64,000 bases of DNA, taken from contig OENT01000376.1 in assembly GCA_900239685.1 (NCBI GenBank), positions 1 to 64,000 on the forward strand. The letters run 5' to 3'. The notes below the pieces were generated by a model. The model was not told the DNA's origin, searched no databases, and worked only from the letters and a program-made list of their open reading frames with translations. Both the position numbers and the translations under genes were made by a program. Source of the stretch: Rotaria macrura (lineage: Eukaryota; Rotifera; Eurotatoria; Philodinida; Philodinidae). The stretch's first letter is position 1, and the number at the start of each line of letters is the position of its first letter. This document shows, one piece after another, positions 1 through 12,886 of this stretch.

Positions 1-1890
1 GTATCTCTACCATTAGAAAAAAAATTAGTTCATATGATCATAATCCTGTGCACCTATGCAGTTTTCGTTTGCTAGTTGACTTTCAGCATGCTCTAGATAC
101 ACGTATATTTAATTATTCAGTCTAGTCCAAGTATTGCACTGATACAGTTCTCAGAGCATTGTTTATACGCTCAGTAAAAAAATGAACGATCTTTATTTAT
201 TTGATTATCATTAATATGTTCGTTCTTTTAACTTATTTAAATGTATAAAATGTTCTTTATTTGATTGCATAAAATAAAAAGATAGTGATTTTTATGGTTG
301 GTTGAAAAATACCTAAAAATAACTATTTTATTATAAACTCTAGGCGAGGCGAGGCAACAATGAGCAACTCGCCAAAATGACGAGGCAGTGACGAGTCACT
401 TTTTTGATTGACTCGCGGATCTCTGATCGCAACCAGGAATCCGATGGGATTTCATCGGATAAGAGAAACTCCGATAGAAACATGATCGGATGCCTGTCGG
501 ATCCGATCGGATTCAATGGTCGGAATGATTCTCCTGGGTAGCAACCATAAATACGTAGTGATCCATACAGTCAATTATCAATATTCATAAAACTTTGAAT
601 TATTGCTGATACAAAAATAAACTGAAATTCAAAATCTAATTTTTATCGTTTTCATATTTATCATTGAAACTGATCATCATATATTTGTTTCGTTTGAAAT
701 TATAAATATTTTCTCTCGAATACATTCGTCTGATATAACGTTCATAAGAGAGTAAAAATCTGAAATTTGGATCGAAGTTTATGAAACATATTTGTGTTAA
801 ACATTGAACGAAAGAATTAATACAAGATTGACGCGATGATCACTGATTGCGATGGATCTAAGACAAGATATGATTTAATTATAATTGAATCGGTTTAAGA
901 TCTTTTATGTTTGACATTTTATGATTAGGTAAAACGATAGTGGGAAATCGATAAAAGTAATTCGATTAAGAACTTTGAGTAAGAACAATGCGCGAAGTCT
1001 ATAATTAATAATAATCTATTTATAGTTTGATTCTTTTCAATATAAGACAATTATGACGCGGGATATTGTATAATGACAATCTTGTAGTACTATACTACTT
1101 ACGTTGACACCATCATTTTGTTCTTGAATAAAACTGTTATTATTTCAACGTCGGTATGATTGATTTTCTGTCTTATGTTAAATGTGTTTGGAATGATTGA
1201 TGATTTATATTGGACAAGAAATTCCATGATCATTGAATGTCAAAAATCTATTCATGTGTACGGCAGCAGTATTGTACGTAAAAAAATCTTTTAAAAATTA
1301 GCACATACAAATCAGAATACGATTTTTTAAGATCAAATGAAGAGTTGGAAGCAAAGTAACGCAAAAATTTATGACGTCAATGCGTTCTATTTCAAGAGAT
1401 GAAGAAAATCATGCGATAGCATGAATCTATTTATTGATCAAAGTACAAATAACCTTTACTATGAGTACGACGATTACTCTATGAAATGTGCTTTGCTCGT
1501 TTTTCTAGGTGCATGTGGATAAAAATAGACCTACGATATTATTTACATGCGTAGAATCGACGAAAGAAACAAATACGCTTGCTTAATTCGACATTGACTG
1601 CGTGCTCCAGTCCACCAGAATAGAAAAAAAAATTGGCGTACTTTGTCCTTTACTTCAATAGTATCATTCTCATAGCATAGCATTATGCGAAGAGTAGCAA
1701 GCAAAGAACATATGAATACTAGTAATATCATTCTGCGAGTGTATGCTTCTAAACGAGCACACATGTGCCATACGTACAGAAAGTGATAAAAACCAATCAT
1801 GAGCTTATAACCAAACAACGAAGTTTATGATGTAGAGCATCTATCGGAGGCATGCCCCCCTCGTGCCTCTTTTTTGTGCTTTCCCACTGG
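1..1890. other. Intergenic DNA, no gene recognised
   Basis: No exon chain or conserved protein is visible on either strand. The one long open frame, at 1543-1818 on the minus strand, has no recognisable domain and no flanking splice structure. The only notable structure is a more CpG-rich patch at about 350-545, listed separately. The last bases lead into the TATA box of the HDHD5-like gene. Confidence 0.6.
350..545. repeat. CpG-rich patch with ATCGGA/TCCGAT hexamers
   Basis: The patch stands out from the AT-rich surroundings. At 439-522 it carries three copies of TCCGAT and three of its complement ATCGGA, plus near matches. The heptamer GCAACCA occurs just before the cluster (near 429) and again just after it (near 540). 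An imperfect inverted pair, CCAGGAATCCGA against TCGGAATGATTCTCCTGG, brackets the cluster. This could be a decayed short transposon or a cluster of binding sites. The sequence does not decide which. Confidence 0.3.
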
Positions 1891-1900
1891 TATATAAATA
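1891..1900 (+). promoter_or_regulatory. TATA box of the HDHD5-like gene
   Basis: TATATAAATA lies about 104 nt upstream of the ATG at 2004. Transcription would be expected to start near 1920-1930, giving a short 5' leader. The spacing and the lack of a splice acceptor before the ATG fit an ordinary promoter. Confidence 0.55.
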
Positions 1901-2003
1901 CAATCGATTCGCTCAGTAATGCTCAGAAAAAATCATTGTCTTAAATCAAGTTTTTGACTCAAATAATATTAGTTATTGTTCTTCAACAATAAACAACTGC
2001 ATC

Positions 2004-3466
2004 ATGAAATCGGTAGATATTCTATTGCAATGAAGTGTATCTTTTATTTATATCTAAATTTGTTTCTTTTAACAGCAAAACTTTGCATGTTTTTTTGACA
2101 TTGATGGTGTTATAACCAAGGGTCCGAATTTTATTCAATCGGCTAAGCCAGCTATTCAAACATTGATACAACTCAAAGTACCAGTAATATTTGTTTCAAA
2201 TACATGTCTATTAGAATCAGAAAAGGCTAAACAACTATCAGCTGTACTTGGAGTCACTGTAAGTTGATCTTTTGAATAATTCTACTTGATTTTGCAATGC
2301 ATTTATTCACATACAGATTCATCCTGATCAGGTTGTTCTTGCTCAGACACCAATGCGAACATTAACTGATTTTCACAACAAACATGTTCTTGTTTCTGGT
2401 CAAGGGCAGGCAGAGGAAATTGCTCGAATGTATGTATTTGAATTTCATAAAGAAATCAGAAAAGAACAATGCTTATTATTTCTTTGTTGACAATAGGATT
2501 GGCTTTAAAAGCATAACGACCATTGAAAAAGTATGTGAAGCATTTCCAGAATTGGATATGGTCAATCATATGAATCGTGCCAAATTAGTTAGTATTGAAA
2601 AACAATAAAAATGTTGTTCTTAATGTATTTTAATTGTCTAGGGTGAAATGATTCAGACCCATGGTCTTGTTCATGATGAAAATTTTCGTCCAATTGATGG
2701 TAGATATTTGTTCTCTTTTTTCTGACTAATATTCACATGTTGATTCTTCTTTCTTTAGCTATCGTTTTACTTGGTGAACCGATTCGATGGGAGACATCAT
2801 TGCAAGTGATAACAGACCTTCTTCTAACAGATGGTAATCCTGCAATGGCACCATGTGATTTAAATACGGAACGTGATCATATTCCGATCATAGCTTGTAA
2901 CAGAGATCTTGTATTCAAAGCTGCTGCAGATTTACCACGTTTTGGTCACGGTGCATTTCTTACATGCTTAGAAACACTCTACAAAGTAAATATTTCTTTT
3001 ATGTACGATAGAAAAAATTCTATTGCTTCCTTTTTTTCTTTCTTTCTCCATGTAGAATTTGAGTGGAAATGATCTCAAATATACAGCTTTTGTTGGTAAA
3101 CCATTCGAGATATCATATCAATATGCTGAAGCCATGGCAAATAAATGGGCATTAGCTAATGGTCAATCACCGATTGAAAAAGTTTACTTCATTGGTGATA
3201 ATCCAGATGTTGATATCGTCGGTGCAAATATGTATGATCGAACGTTGAAGCAGGAAGCCAATTTAAGAACAAGTATTAGTGGTTACAGTTTAATGCTTGA
3301 TTCAAGCTTCTTAAGTGCTAAATCATGCGATTCAATATTAGTATGCACTGGTGTTTATGAACCAAAGAAAAATAAACTTGATGGCAAAAACCCATGGAAA
3401 TTGCCAACAACAATACAGCTTGATGTTTTGGAAGCTGTAAAATATGTTCTCTCACAAGAAGGATGA
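2004..3466 (+). CDS. HDHD5: HDHD5 (CECR5)-like HAD-superfamily hydrolase
   Basis: Seven exons were joined by GT-AG introns: 2004-2012, 2076-2258, 2317-2429, 2497-2587, 2642-2699, 2759-2985 and 3056-3466. They give 363 residues in frame. HAD motif I is CFFDIDGVIT near the N-terminus, with both nucleophile aspartates. Motif II is VIFVSNT. The C-terminal metal-binding motif is FIGDNPDVDIVGANMYDR. Between them is the C2-type cap. The order and the C-terminal block (YTAFVGKP, then GDNP, then TGVY) match the HDHD5/CECR5 family, predicted phosphatases, often mitochondrial, of unknown substrate. Here the protein starts at MKS followed almost directly by motif I. No targeting peptide is visible, so an upstream exon cannot be excluded. 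The first coding exon is only 9 nt. An AATAAA lies at 3641-3646. Confidence 0.88.
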
Positions 3467-3640
3467 ACATGGATTGTAAATTGTTAGATATACATTGTAG
3501 TATAAAGGCAAAAAGTGTTGTTTATTATATTTGTAAATAATTTGGTGTCAGATATTTTTCTATATAGTTTTGCTAGAGGAACTCTGTGAACAGTTTTCTG
3601 TTGATAATATTTTTTCTGTATCTATAATTATAAATATATA

Positions 3641-3646
3641 AATAAA
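3641..3646 (+). terminator. Polyadenylation signal AATAAA
   Basis: Canonical hexamer about 175 nt after the HDHD5-like stop codon, in an AT-rich 3' region. Confidence 0.4.
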
Positions 3647-3798
3647 TATTTAAAATCTCGTATTATATTGTAAAAATCATTTGTATTGTATATGATGGAA
3701 GATGTGATTACTAATAGATTTAAATTAAACGAAATACTTTCAAGCGATCGTTATCTGTTATCGAAATCGACATTTCGTTTGGAGATGAAAATAAATGC

Positions 3799-3872
3799 GG
3801 TCCCTTAGCTCAGCTGGTTAGAGCGCCGTGCTAATAACGCGGAGGTCATGAGTTCGATCCTCATAGGGACCA
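3799..3872 (+). tRNA. tRNA-Ile (anticodon AAU)
   Basis: A 74-nt cloverleaf folds by eye. The acceptor stem pairs GGTCCCT with AGGGACC. The D arm is GCTC-AGCTGGTTA-GAGC. The anticodon stem pairs CCGTG with CGCGG around the loop CTAATAA, so the anticodon is AAT. The T arm pairs ATGAG with CTCAT around TTCGATC. The discriminator base is A. A T-rich stretch starts five bases later, as expected for Pol III termination. The gene has no intron and CCA is not encoded, as usual in eukaryotes. Confidence 0.96.
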
Positions 3873-4052
3873 CTTATTTTTTCTTTGTAAAACCCATTGA
3901 TTCCTTTTTCCTCTGTTTTCTCTTACAATGAAAATATGTTCCTACGTTAAAATGTCAAAGTAAATATCAAATTAAAAAATTTAATGATTAATTTGTACTA
4001 TAAAATTGAAAAAATCCATTAAGTTTATTTGCCCACACGTTCGATTACAATA

Positions 4053-4755
4053 AAACTACGACGCAGTTTTTCACACTTATAGGTCACCGTGTGATTGCAG
4101 GTGCGAGTAACTACGTCGTAGTTGCTGACGTAGACAAAAGATAGTTTTTGAATTTTGAATTTAAAAATAACTTTGGAGATATTCCAAAAAAAATAACCAC
4201 AGTGAGTCAGACCAAAAATTGATAAATGAAAAAAAAATTTGAAAACTTTCTGATGGTCTCACAAACGTTTAAAAATAAAAAATAATTCAATAAATTGGAA
4301 AAGTTTATCAACGAAATAAAACAAAATTTGAAAAATTCTTAAAAAAAGCCTTGAAAAGTCGAAAAAATTCATTATAAAAATTTTAGTTATATTAAATATT
4401 CTACCTCAAACACGGATTCACGATCTCAAAAATCCTGTGAGCCATTACTTTGATTGTAAAAAGGGTATAAAAAAATATATAGTTCATTAAATGAACAAAA
4501 ATGTAATATGAACTGGCAGTGTTGTGAGGATTTCTTTTCATAGGATCATCCTGTGGTTAAGTTTTAATGTTAGTAGAGTGTGATCAATTAGAAATAATAA
4601 ACGATTACTTATTATGGATTCGTATGAAATACTGAGGATCGTAATGCAATTAATAAATTACCATTGTGGTGGATATGCTTCACAGCAACCCGTCGTTTTT
4701 CTAGTGCTTTTTACTACACTCAGTGCGTCCCAGTCACATGAAACTACGACGCAGT
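4053..4755. repeat. Repeated AAACTACGACGCAGT 15-mer and a related palindrome
   Basis: AAACTACGACGCAGT occurs exactly at 4053-4067 and again at 4741-4755, in direct orientation. Between them, at 4109-4123, AACTACGTCGTAGTT is a perfect inverted repeat around one base and shares the ACTACG core. The spacing suggests the ends and subterminal part of a decayed mobile element, but no target duplication was found. Confidence 0.35.
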
Positions 4756-6688
4756 AGCTAAAAAAAGTGGTGACGTGGGTATTATCACGATGCGAAAGTG
4801 GCTATTCGTTTCTTTGTAGTCATTGATTAAAGTAGATGTTACGCCTATAGGATTTATCTACATAGTAGATTAATCTAAAATACTTGCCTCGATTTTCTTT
4901 AGCGTGTTTTAATGTGTCTTACTCGAAGTTTTGGCATTTGTTTTCGATGACAACTTTCAAAACTTTCTATACTTGATATTTTCTTTTCTTACGCGTTCTA
5001 GGGATTTATTCTCTAAATAGTAGAGTCGATTCGAATAACATGACGAATTCGTAGAAATTATCATGTAGTTCCATGTATAATCTGCAAGTTTTTAAAGATG
5101 AATCATTGATTGTTTTCTTTCAAATTTCATCCAAGGGTAAAACTAAGTAAATCATGCTTGATAGAATGCGGCTAGTAAACTTGAAATCATTTTAAAATTG
5201 ATACAACGGAGTTTTATCTAACACGCCTTCTTCACCTTAAACCTGCAAGATAAATAAGTCATTCTGTGTGGTTTTTTTTTCTGTATTATAATCCATGGTT
5301 TTGACATTAGTAACATGCATGTCATGCGGATTTGCGTTTAGCTAACAACACATGTCGTGTCTAACAATAACACGTGTCTCTTAGTCATTTAATATTCAAT
5401 AAAAAAAGAACGAAACAACAACGTAGGTTGCTGTTGAATGATAGCTGCGTATAATCGATGAATTGATCAGCATTGACGACATGCTATAATATATCAATGT
5501 TATAACGCATATGATGAGACGATTCAATAACGAGAATGTTATAATTTTGAAGTATATACGTAATAGTGCGAGTATTTTGTTTATCTACGTAAAATATAAA
5601 ACACAGAGCAATGAGAGTTGTTACGTTAGATGAGATCATATATAAAAGTCGGATATGTTCGCCTATTCTGATTATGATAAATTGATTTATATTGTTTCCA
5701 GTGTTATTAGAATTCGGACTATTATTTGATCGATTTGAAATCGTTACAGTAATTTCTTGTAGTACAAGCATTGAAAAGAGATGAATAGTTTTTTGACCTC
5801 CGACACGTCTGATGATACTTGTGAGTATTCAAACATTCTTGTTACTTCGATATGTTATCTACTGTTTAAAAATATGAAAATCATGGCAATGAATTTAGTT
5901 CTATGGATTTCAAGAATTATATAAATCATCGCATCTATGTAAATTGATAATCAATAGTAACTTCATCGTTTCTAAACAAGTACCATCCATAAGACTGATA
6001 AGCAATATATTGCATTTCGATTTGAATGCCCATAATCATTGGGAAAAAAAGTATGATTCATTTTTATAAGAATGATTATATTCTTTAAAGCAAACTCTAA
6101 AATCAGCTCGTTCGAGTATTAAAATATATTTTCATAGAAATCAGTGTGAACTTTCCTATCGTGATAAATAAGCACAATGTTGATGTATTACCAATATAGA
6201 CGAAGAAAAACAGACACCATATAGGTGCATCTTTGTTTCGTCATAAATTTTTGTATTGCTGCGTACATGACGCGTACAAATGTACGATCGTAGTATACGA
6301 CAAAATCAATCCTTCTAGTTCTTCGTATATAAACATTTGCGACGCCGGTCTATTCAACGTGGATAAATAATATTCCTTTTTCTTGGAGTAATCGATTTAA
6401 TGGATTCTATGACAGAATAAGTCACGTCTATTATCTTAATTGACGCACAAAAAAATATATATGCCTTCCAGAAAGATGCTAATAGTTCCCAAAAAAGGGC
6501 AAAAACGATACTACATATCACAGCTTCATACAATTTGCGGTTGTCAATAATAATACGTTAACATTTTCGTAAATCTAGTATTAAGAACTTAGTTTATCAT
6601 TCAGTACATAATTGATGCAGGTCAAAGAAAATGATTATTCGATCATTTATGATACATTGTATTGTACTCTTAAATACTATTTTAAACT

Positions 6689-6757
6689 CATCCCAGGGCA
6701 AAAAATCAGATATTACGATCTAACAAGATCTTGCATCTGATTTTTCGACCTGGGATG
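6689..6757. repeat. 69-nt near-perfect hairpin, pre-miRNA-like or mini foldback
   Basis: CATCCCAGG at 6689-6697 pairs with CCTGGGATG at 6749-6757. AAAAATCAGAT then pairs with ATCTGATTTTT, separated by a 3x3 internal loop. GATCT pairs with AGATC next to a loop of a few bases. The whole stem is about 28 bp in 69 nt. The size and shape suit a microRNA precursor, and equally a very short palindromic transposon remnant. No target duplication is obvious. Confidence 0.4.
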
Positions 6758-9700
6758 GCAAAAATAAGATTTCACATAAAGATCTATAGTCAGTCTTAAT
6801 TGACTAAGGTTATTAATCTTATTATTCGATCCAATAGCATCAAGTAATATAGACAAAGATCAAATTTAATGAACATGATCTCTACTCATAATATTTTTTT
6901 TGTATTGACTGTCTGGAAATTTTTTTACTTATGAAAAAAAAAACATGCTATCACAACCATTGATCTCTCAAGCAAGTACGGTTGTACTAGAGAAGAAAAA
7001 TGATCTGAAATGAATAACGTGCCATTGAAAAATAGATCATGATATATGAAAATAATTGAATAAATGAATGTGATTAAAGATATAAAAGTTCATACAGTCA
7101 GAGACAAAAATCTTAGCACCAGGAGATCTCAACTATCGAAAGTGTGGATGGTCTGAAAATTTGTGTGAATGTAATCCAACAAATATTTAGATCAGAGTCA
7201 TGAGCTTGCGAAGATTATTTAAACAAGACAAGAATTATACTGAATGGGTTCTGTTTTTCATTCAAAATTTTCAACCTAAAAAATCTATCAACTAGATTTA
7301 GTGTTGCTTCTTTTTGTCAAACAGACGATTCGTTCTAGATATTTTAGAATGCGACAGAAATTCAGCGCATGGTCTTTTTCCCGTTCACAAAATTATGTTG
7401 TTTGCTGTTTGATTGTTGTCTTTGAAGATCTTGTGAGTACTTGATGCCAATCCCAAAACTTTTTGATCGCTTTTTCTGTTTGAAATACGATTTCTTCTGT
7501 AAGATTTACTGGTAATCATGTTCAGTTATAGATCAAATTTCTTAAAAAACTTGAGATTGATTTATTGGAAGATTACTTAGTTATGTTCTCCTAAAATGCA
7601 TCAGAGTGGTTTTCATCATTAGCATAACTCTAGTGAGGATTTAGATAATTCGATGAAATCATTAGTCTAGACAAGTAGAGTATAGTCGTAAATGATGACA
7701 GATCAGTCGAGTCATGAAATTTCAAAGTAAAAACAAGTGCTATTCTTAAATATTTGCTGTAATTTTAGTTTTATGTGAGTTATAAGAGCAAGTTTATACC
7801 TTCGATCTACATTCTTAATGAATATTTATAAAAAATTTTCAGGTCTTCAGCAAATTGTTGTAGCTGAGATCCCCTAGGATAGTGACTGTTATCCACTATT
7901 TTATATAAATAGATTCATACATATTTTAAATGTTGAATATCTTTCTTCCTATATTAAAAAATCTTAGACATTCATTTTGCTAAAAACATTTACTTGCAAT
8001 TAGTCAAACAACTTTGTAGACTATAAAAATTCACTTCCGAAGAACATTAATTATAGTAAGGTCTTTAAGCACGAATGTACACATTTATTCAATTTGTATA
8101 TTTGAAGAACGAATGTAAGTAACATACTACTAATAGTTAAATGAATCTTTTCATATTCGATTCGCTTTTGATTATCGTTCGCATTACAATGATAGTCTAT
8201 TGCAAGAATAACAAGATTATCATCGAATTTTTCGTTTAAGCTCCAATATCTTATAATATAGCTTCAATGGTTCAACTTCTACAATGGTGAATCATGAAGG
8301 CTTATATGAACAAAACCAAAGGCCAAATATAATCATGAACAAAAAACAATGAAATACAAGCCATTAAAGAAAATAAATTTAAAAAAATTGTTTTCTGCCT
8401 GTTGTAGTTAAATATTCGTGTATAAAACTAAATTTTTAGACATTGCACATTGAAAAACAATACAAACAGATAAATATATATACAAAATGCTGTACTAATA
8501 CTAAATGTAATTTATATTGTTTTTCTTCAACGAAAACAAACAAACAAAATGAAATGATACTAATTAAAAAAACTTGGCCATTTTGAATCGTTTCACTAAG
8601 GCAAATAGATTCATTTTGATAAGAAAATAAAATTGAAGCTCAATTCTCGTTTTACTCGTAAAGTCGTGAATGTTACGAAAAAAAATGATTTTCTTTACAC
8701 CATATTAAACCAGTGTTTATTAATTATTAATTAATACCAATACTTTTCATTCTCACAAAAACATAATTGAGTGTATGGTTAATCAAAAGATGATAATGTT
8801 TTGACTCTTCATTATCAATAATTAAACTAAACAAATGGTGTAGGAAGCTTTTATTCTTATTGTTGCACGAGAAACATTTTCATATTCGTATTCCCAAATG
8901 GAAAAAAATTTCCAAAATTTCCCTCAACGCGTGTTGGCACACATCAATAGATTTAGCTCACTTTCGAAAAACATAGTTTCCTTCGTTTTGTCTGCAAAGT
9001 CATCAGAAATCTTTTAACATCACAGTCTATTGTAGCACATAGTTGTTCGATTGTCCATGTTTAATAATGAACGAGATAATTACATCAGAATTCATATTGA
9101 TATAAACTAAAATCTTATTATACACATCAACAGAATTACGACCATTTTAAATAACAGCGTCTTGAAATTATAAGAGGATGATCAAAAAAGACATACACTA
9201 TAGAAGAAACAAGCTTTTAAAAACGAATTTGCAAGTTCGATTTTTCTTGAAATGGAATCATACTTGGTTGACAACAAAAAATATTGATTCTGAATTCTTT
9301 TTGATATTTTCTATTCACCGTTTATTAGATTTTCGATGATAATAAACTTTCAGTACGGTGACATGTAAAATAATAGACTACGTAACCTTCAAACCATTTT
9401 TGATTGATTATATTTACCTTTGATCTCGACATTTCCACTAATGACTTAACTGAGTAATTTTAGTTCATTTAGAATTGCTCGCATTTTTAATAGACGACTT
9501 TTCTCATCTATTCGATGGAATATGAACAAGTACATTGATGTTACAAAATCCAAAGAATATCTGAAACTTCAATGAAAAAGAAATTTAACTATGAAGTTTT
9601 GATGAAAAATTTGAAGCTACAGGGAAGATAAATACAGTAAAAAAAAGCGACGAGAATTTGCAGTTATTTCTATGTTTTTTTGCTCGCATACGGTATTCAT

Positions 9701-11548
9701 TGATCCGTCATTCATGTATTTAACTTCTCAAAGGATCTATTTAATTCGATGTTCTATTAGACAGCTAAGAAGTTGTCAACAAATGACAAAATAATTCGGC
9801 CATACATGTAATCTAATCTTACTGTTTAGTTCGAGAAGATCGTTCAATCGAAATTGCTTTCCGTCATTATTTATTCACAAGTAACAAAATCAACTTATGT
9901 TCAGACATGGAATAACTTTCAAACGGATGTTTATTGTTAATGATGTTCATATATTCACGTTTATCCTTTAAATAAATTGACATTACAATTCATCAATTAC
10001 ACATTTAGATGAAGTGTGACTGACTTGAATTTAACAAAACGTATGCAAACATCAAGTAGATGTCAAAGATTGCATTTTAAACTACTGGCGAACAATTTTT
10101 CCATTGAGCTCGATATTAAATTCCCTGATGTAGAGAATTGAAAATATTCTCTGATATATTTTCTTTCTTTTACTCCGAAAGAAAAAGAAAATACCATTTG
10201 AATCATGAACACACGTTCCTTCAACGTTGTTTTTCTCTATTAACTACACTAAAAAAATTCTTCAGCTTTTCCCTTAACACTAACAATCATTTTATCGTGA
10301 AAAACATGAAACGGTTGATATTATAAACCCATCAAAACATAGCTGCTCATTGTTAGATCTTGTTTTATTTCTTTTTCTTTTCTAAAGTTGTGAATAGATT
10401 TTATTTTTCTTTACGAAGCAGAAGCACACTCGAATAGACTTTATCATTACATCAAATTATAGTTTTATAGTAACGACAATAAATTGAACTTCTCAGTTAT
10501 TCGAACAACATATCTTGAAGAAAAATAAAACAGTTCGAATTGAATCATATGCGATGTTGGATGATTGTTTTGGAAAGAATTTTATCATGTTCTTTTTACT
10601 CGAACTTAGAAACCTACAATGAAAATTATTCATGATTAAAATTTTTTCTTGGTCAAGATTGATATTTGATCAATAGATTGATTCAATTCATTTTCAACAG
10701 ATAATTACCATTGAAAAAATAAATAAAACTTTCACTAAAATCTCTATTAAAAAGTTTAAGTAGATATGTGGACGTTCTTCTTGACTAGTGTACAACTGAC
10801 AAGTTGTTTAGATTTTCACAATTTAATGAGTATCATGAGTTTTGCTATTTACTCAGGATAATTTAATTCTTTGTATTGCATTGATATTTTAACGAACTCT
10901 TGTTTTCTTACAATGATTTCGATCGTGTTGAAATTATACAGAGAAGATATCATAAGCCGACATTGTTACCATAGATGACAAGTCAACTTGAATATTACAT
11001 TAAACAATGTAACAGCTTCCTATTTAAAAAAAATATTCTCATCATAGTGTGAAGACAACACCTTGAGCGGGGTATGTATACTTTTGTTTTCATTTTCCGT
11101 TTATCATGAAAGTATCAAATTCATGTCCATGAATATCGGCAAGAGGTTAATCCTTTGCATAAATACTATGTCTTCTTATTTTATCAGTTTGTTTTACACA
11201 CAAAAAATAGATGAAAACGTACAAATTTCTGTAATCGAAAGAAAAAATAAGGCTTTGTTAGATTCAAATTAAATTCAACTTTCTCCTTCTTGCTGTTTTG
11301 GCCTAGCTTCAACATCATTAATGATCTAGCAGTGTTCATGACAATTGAATAAGATTACTTTCTGTTTCGTTTCGATATAGTATGTAAAATCAACAAATTT
11401 TTTTCCTATATTTCTCAATCATCATTTTAAACTTTAATTGTTTTTTTTCTCCCACTCTCGCGTTCTCTCCCATCGAATATATGAATTTAACAAATTATTT
11501 GCTATTTTTCTCATCCAAACATAAAATTACACTGCTGTTACATTTTTC

Positions 11549-11686
11549 TGTGTGTGTATGCACACACACACACACACATAGCAAGCAAGCAAGCTGTTTC
11601 GCGCTGTCGTCGACTTTATTCCCCATTCTTTCTTTTCCTTTTCACATTGCTGTGTATATGCGTATGTGTGTGTGTCTGTGTGTGTT
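11549..11686. repeat. CA/TG microsatellites upstream of HMGB
   Basis: At 11549-11579 a short TG run is followed at once by a CA run, so the tract can fold back on itself. A second TG-rich tract lies at about 11651-11686. Open frames running through these tracts on both strands encode only threonine/histidine or cysteine/valine repeats and are not genes. The tracts sit in the probable promoter or 5' leader of the HMGB gene. Confidence 0.8.
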
Positions 11687-11977
11687 TCTCGGCGTAGACA
11701 GACAAGCGCGGACACGAACACACATCGTCGACTGCTTTATGTTTAAAAAAAAGCAACGAGCAAGAGCGAGTGAGAGGCAAGCACGTCATGTTTGTGCGTT
11801 TTCTTCTATTCACCACTGCCTGACTAGGTCACATTTCTCTCTTGTTCGTTGTTCATTCATAGTGAAAGAGAGCAACGAGATCGTATTTATTCATTTGTTT
11901 TGTGTGTTCAAACTTCAGTTGCAATATATTTCTTCTTCTTCATCGTAGATTTGAATTGTATTAGAATTCTAATAACA

Positions 11978-12496
11978 ATGCCTCGTAACGCTTCTGGTAC
12001 ATCGAAGAAAGCAAGCAAAGATCCAAATGCACCAAAACGACCATTATCAGCATTCTTCCTTTTTTCACAAGATGAACGTCCAGATGTAAAGAAGAAGGAT
12101 CCATCAATGTCCGTTGGAGAAATTTCGAAAGAAATCGGTGCACGATGGAAAAAAGTTAGGTAAGTTGAACTAAATTAATCTCGTATTGTGCCTGGTTGAT
12201 AGTTATTCCTTGTCTTTTTTGTTTTGCTTTATAGCGATGACGTTAAAAAACGTTATGAACAAAAGGCCGCCGTTGAAAAACAAAAATACGAAACACGTCT
12301 TTCGGAATACAAGAAAAGTGGTGGTGGTAGCTCACCAGCTAAAGCTAGCAGCAAAGGTCCAGCAAAAGCAGCAGCTTCAACTAAGAAATCACCGAAGAAA
12401 CCTGTAGGAAAAAAACCAGCCGCTAAATCAAAATCATCCGAAGAAGATAATGACGACGACGACGATGATGAAGACGATGACGAAGATGAAGATTAG
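11978..12496 (+). CDS. Single HMG-box chromatin protein (HMGB/NHP6-like)
   Basis: Two exons, 11978-12159 and 12235-12496, encode 147 residues. Residues about 19-87 form one HMG box starting APKRPLSAFFLFSQDERP, with the usual WKKVSDDVKKRYEQKA helix. A Lys/Ala/Ser/Pro-rich linker follows. The tail is a run of about 18 Asp/Glu residues. HMG-box proteins of this type bend DNA without sequence specificity in chromatin. Vertebrate HMGB1-3 have two boxes, so this single-box form with an acidic tail is closer to invertebrate HMGB or SSRP1-derived types. The ATG is preceded 30 nt upstream by a T-rich AG acceptor (11947-11948), so the 5' leader may be cis- or trans-spliced. A polyadenylation signal lies at 12696-12701. 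Confidence 0.92.
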
Positions 12497-12695
12497 GCGA
12501 TTCGATGATCTTTTTTGTGTGTCGAGTTATGAAAAAAAAAAATTTTTTTTTGTGTACTAATTGTTGTAGAATGACACATTTGTATGTATGAACCTGTGTA
12601 CTCGTCTCTCGCTCTCTATTTTTTTGTAAACAACTTTATTTCTATGTGTATTAACATTACTATTTGTTCTTGTTGTTGTTTCCATTGGCAAAAGA

Positions 12696-12701
12696 AATAA
12701 A
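12696..12701 (+). terminator. Polyadenylation signal AATAAA of HMGB gene
   Basis: Canonical hexamer 200 nt after the HMGB stop codon and before the next plus-strand gene starts at 12887. The 3' untranslated region also contains an A-run directly followed by a T-run near 12530-12551. Confidence 0.45.
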
Positions 12702-12886
12702 TGATGTAGTGAAATAAAAAACTCCAAGATTAAAAAAGTATCTTTTCTTTTTTCACTGTTGAAAATACTGAAGACGACACAGCAAGAGAAGGAAATGAAA
12801 GAGAATATAAGATGAATAGAGTTTTTAAATTTCATTCTTTCCTCTTCTCCTTTTTTTCTCATCAGTTTCCCATTCATTAAAATATC

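Larger units (their letters stand above)
3873..11480. other. Long intergenic region, about 7.6 kb, no gene recognised
   Basis: I see no exon chain with codon structure or conserved motifs on either strand. Open frames of 60-95 codons (for example 5484-5771, 10138-10326 and 11063-11272) lack domains and look like chance AT-rich frames. Structures worth noting are the 15-mer repeats near 4053-4123 and 4741, and the hairpin at 6689-6757, each listed separately. Distal regulatory elements or non-coding RNAs cannot be excluded. Confidence 0.55.

Noticed and set aside
11481-11948. 155-codon plus-strand frame, with opposing frames at 11527-11816, upstream of HMGB
   Set aside because: The frames run through CA/TG repeats and are open on both strands. 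Composition is repeat-driven and no domain is present.
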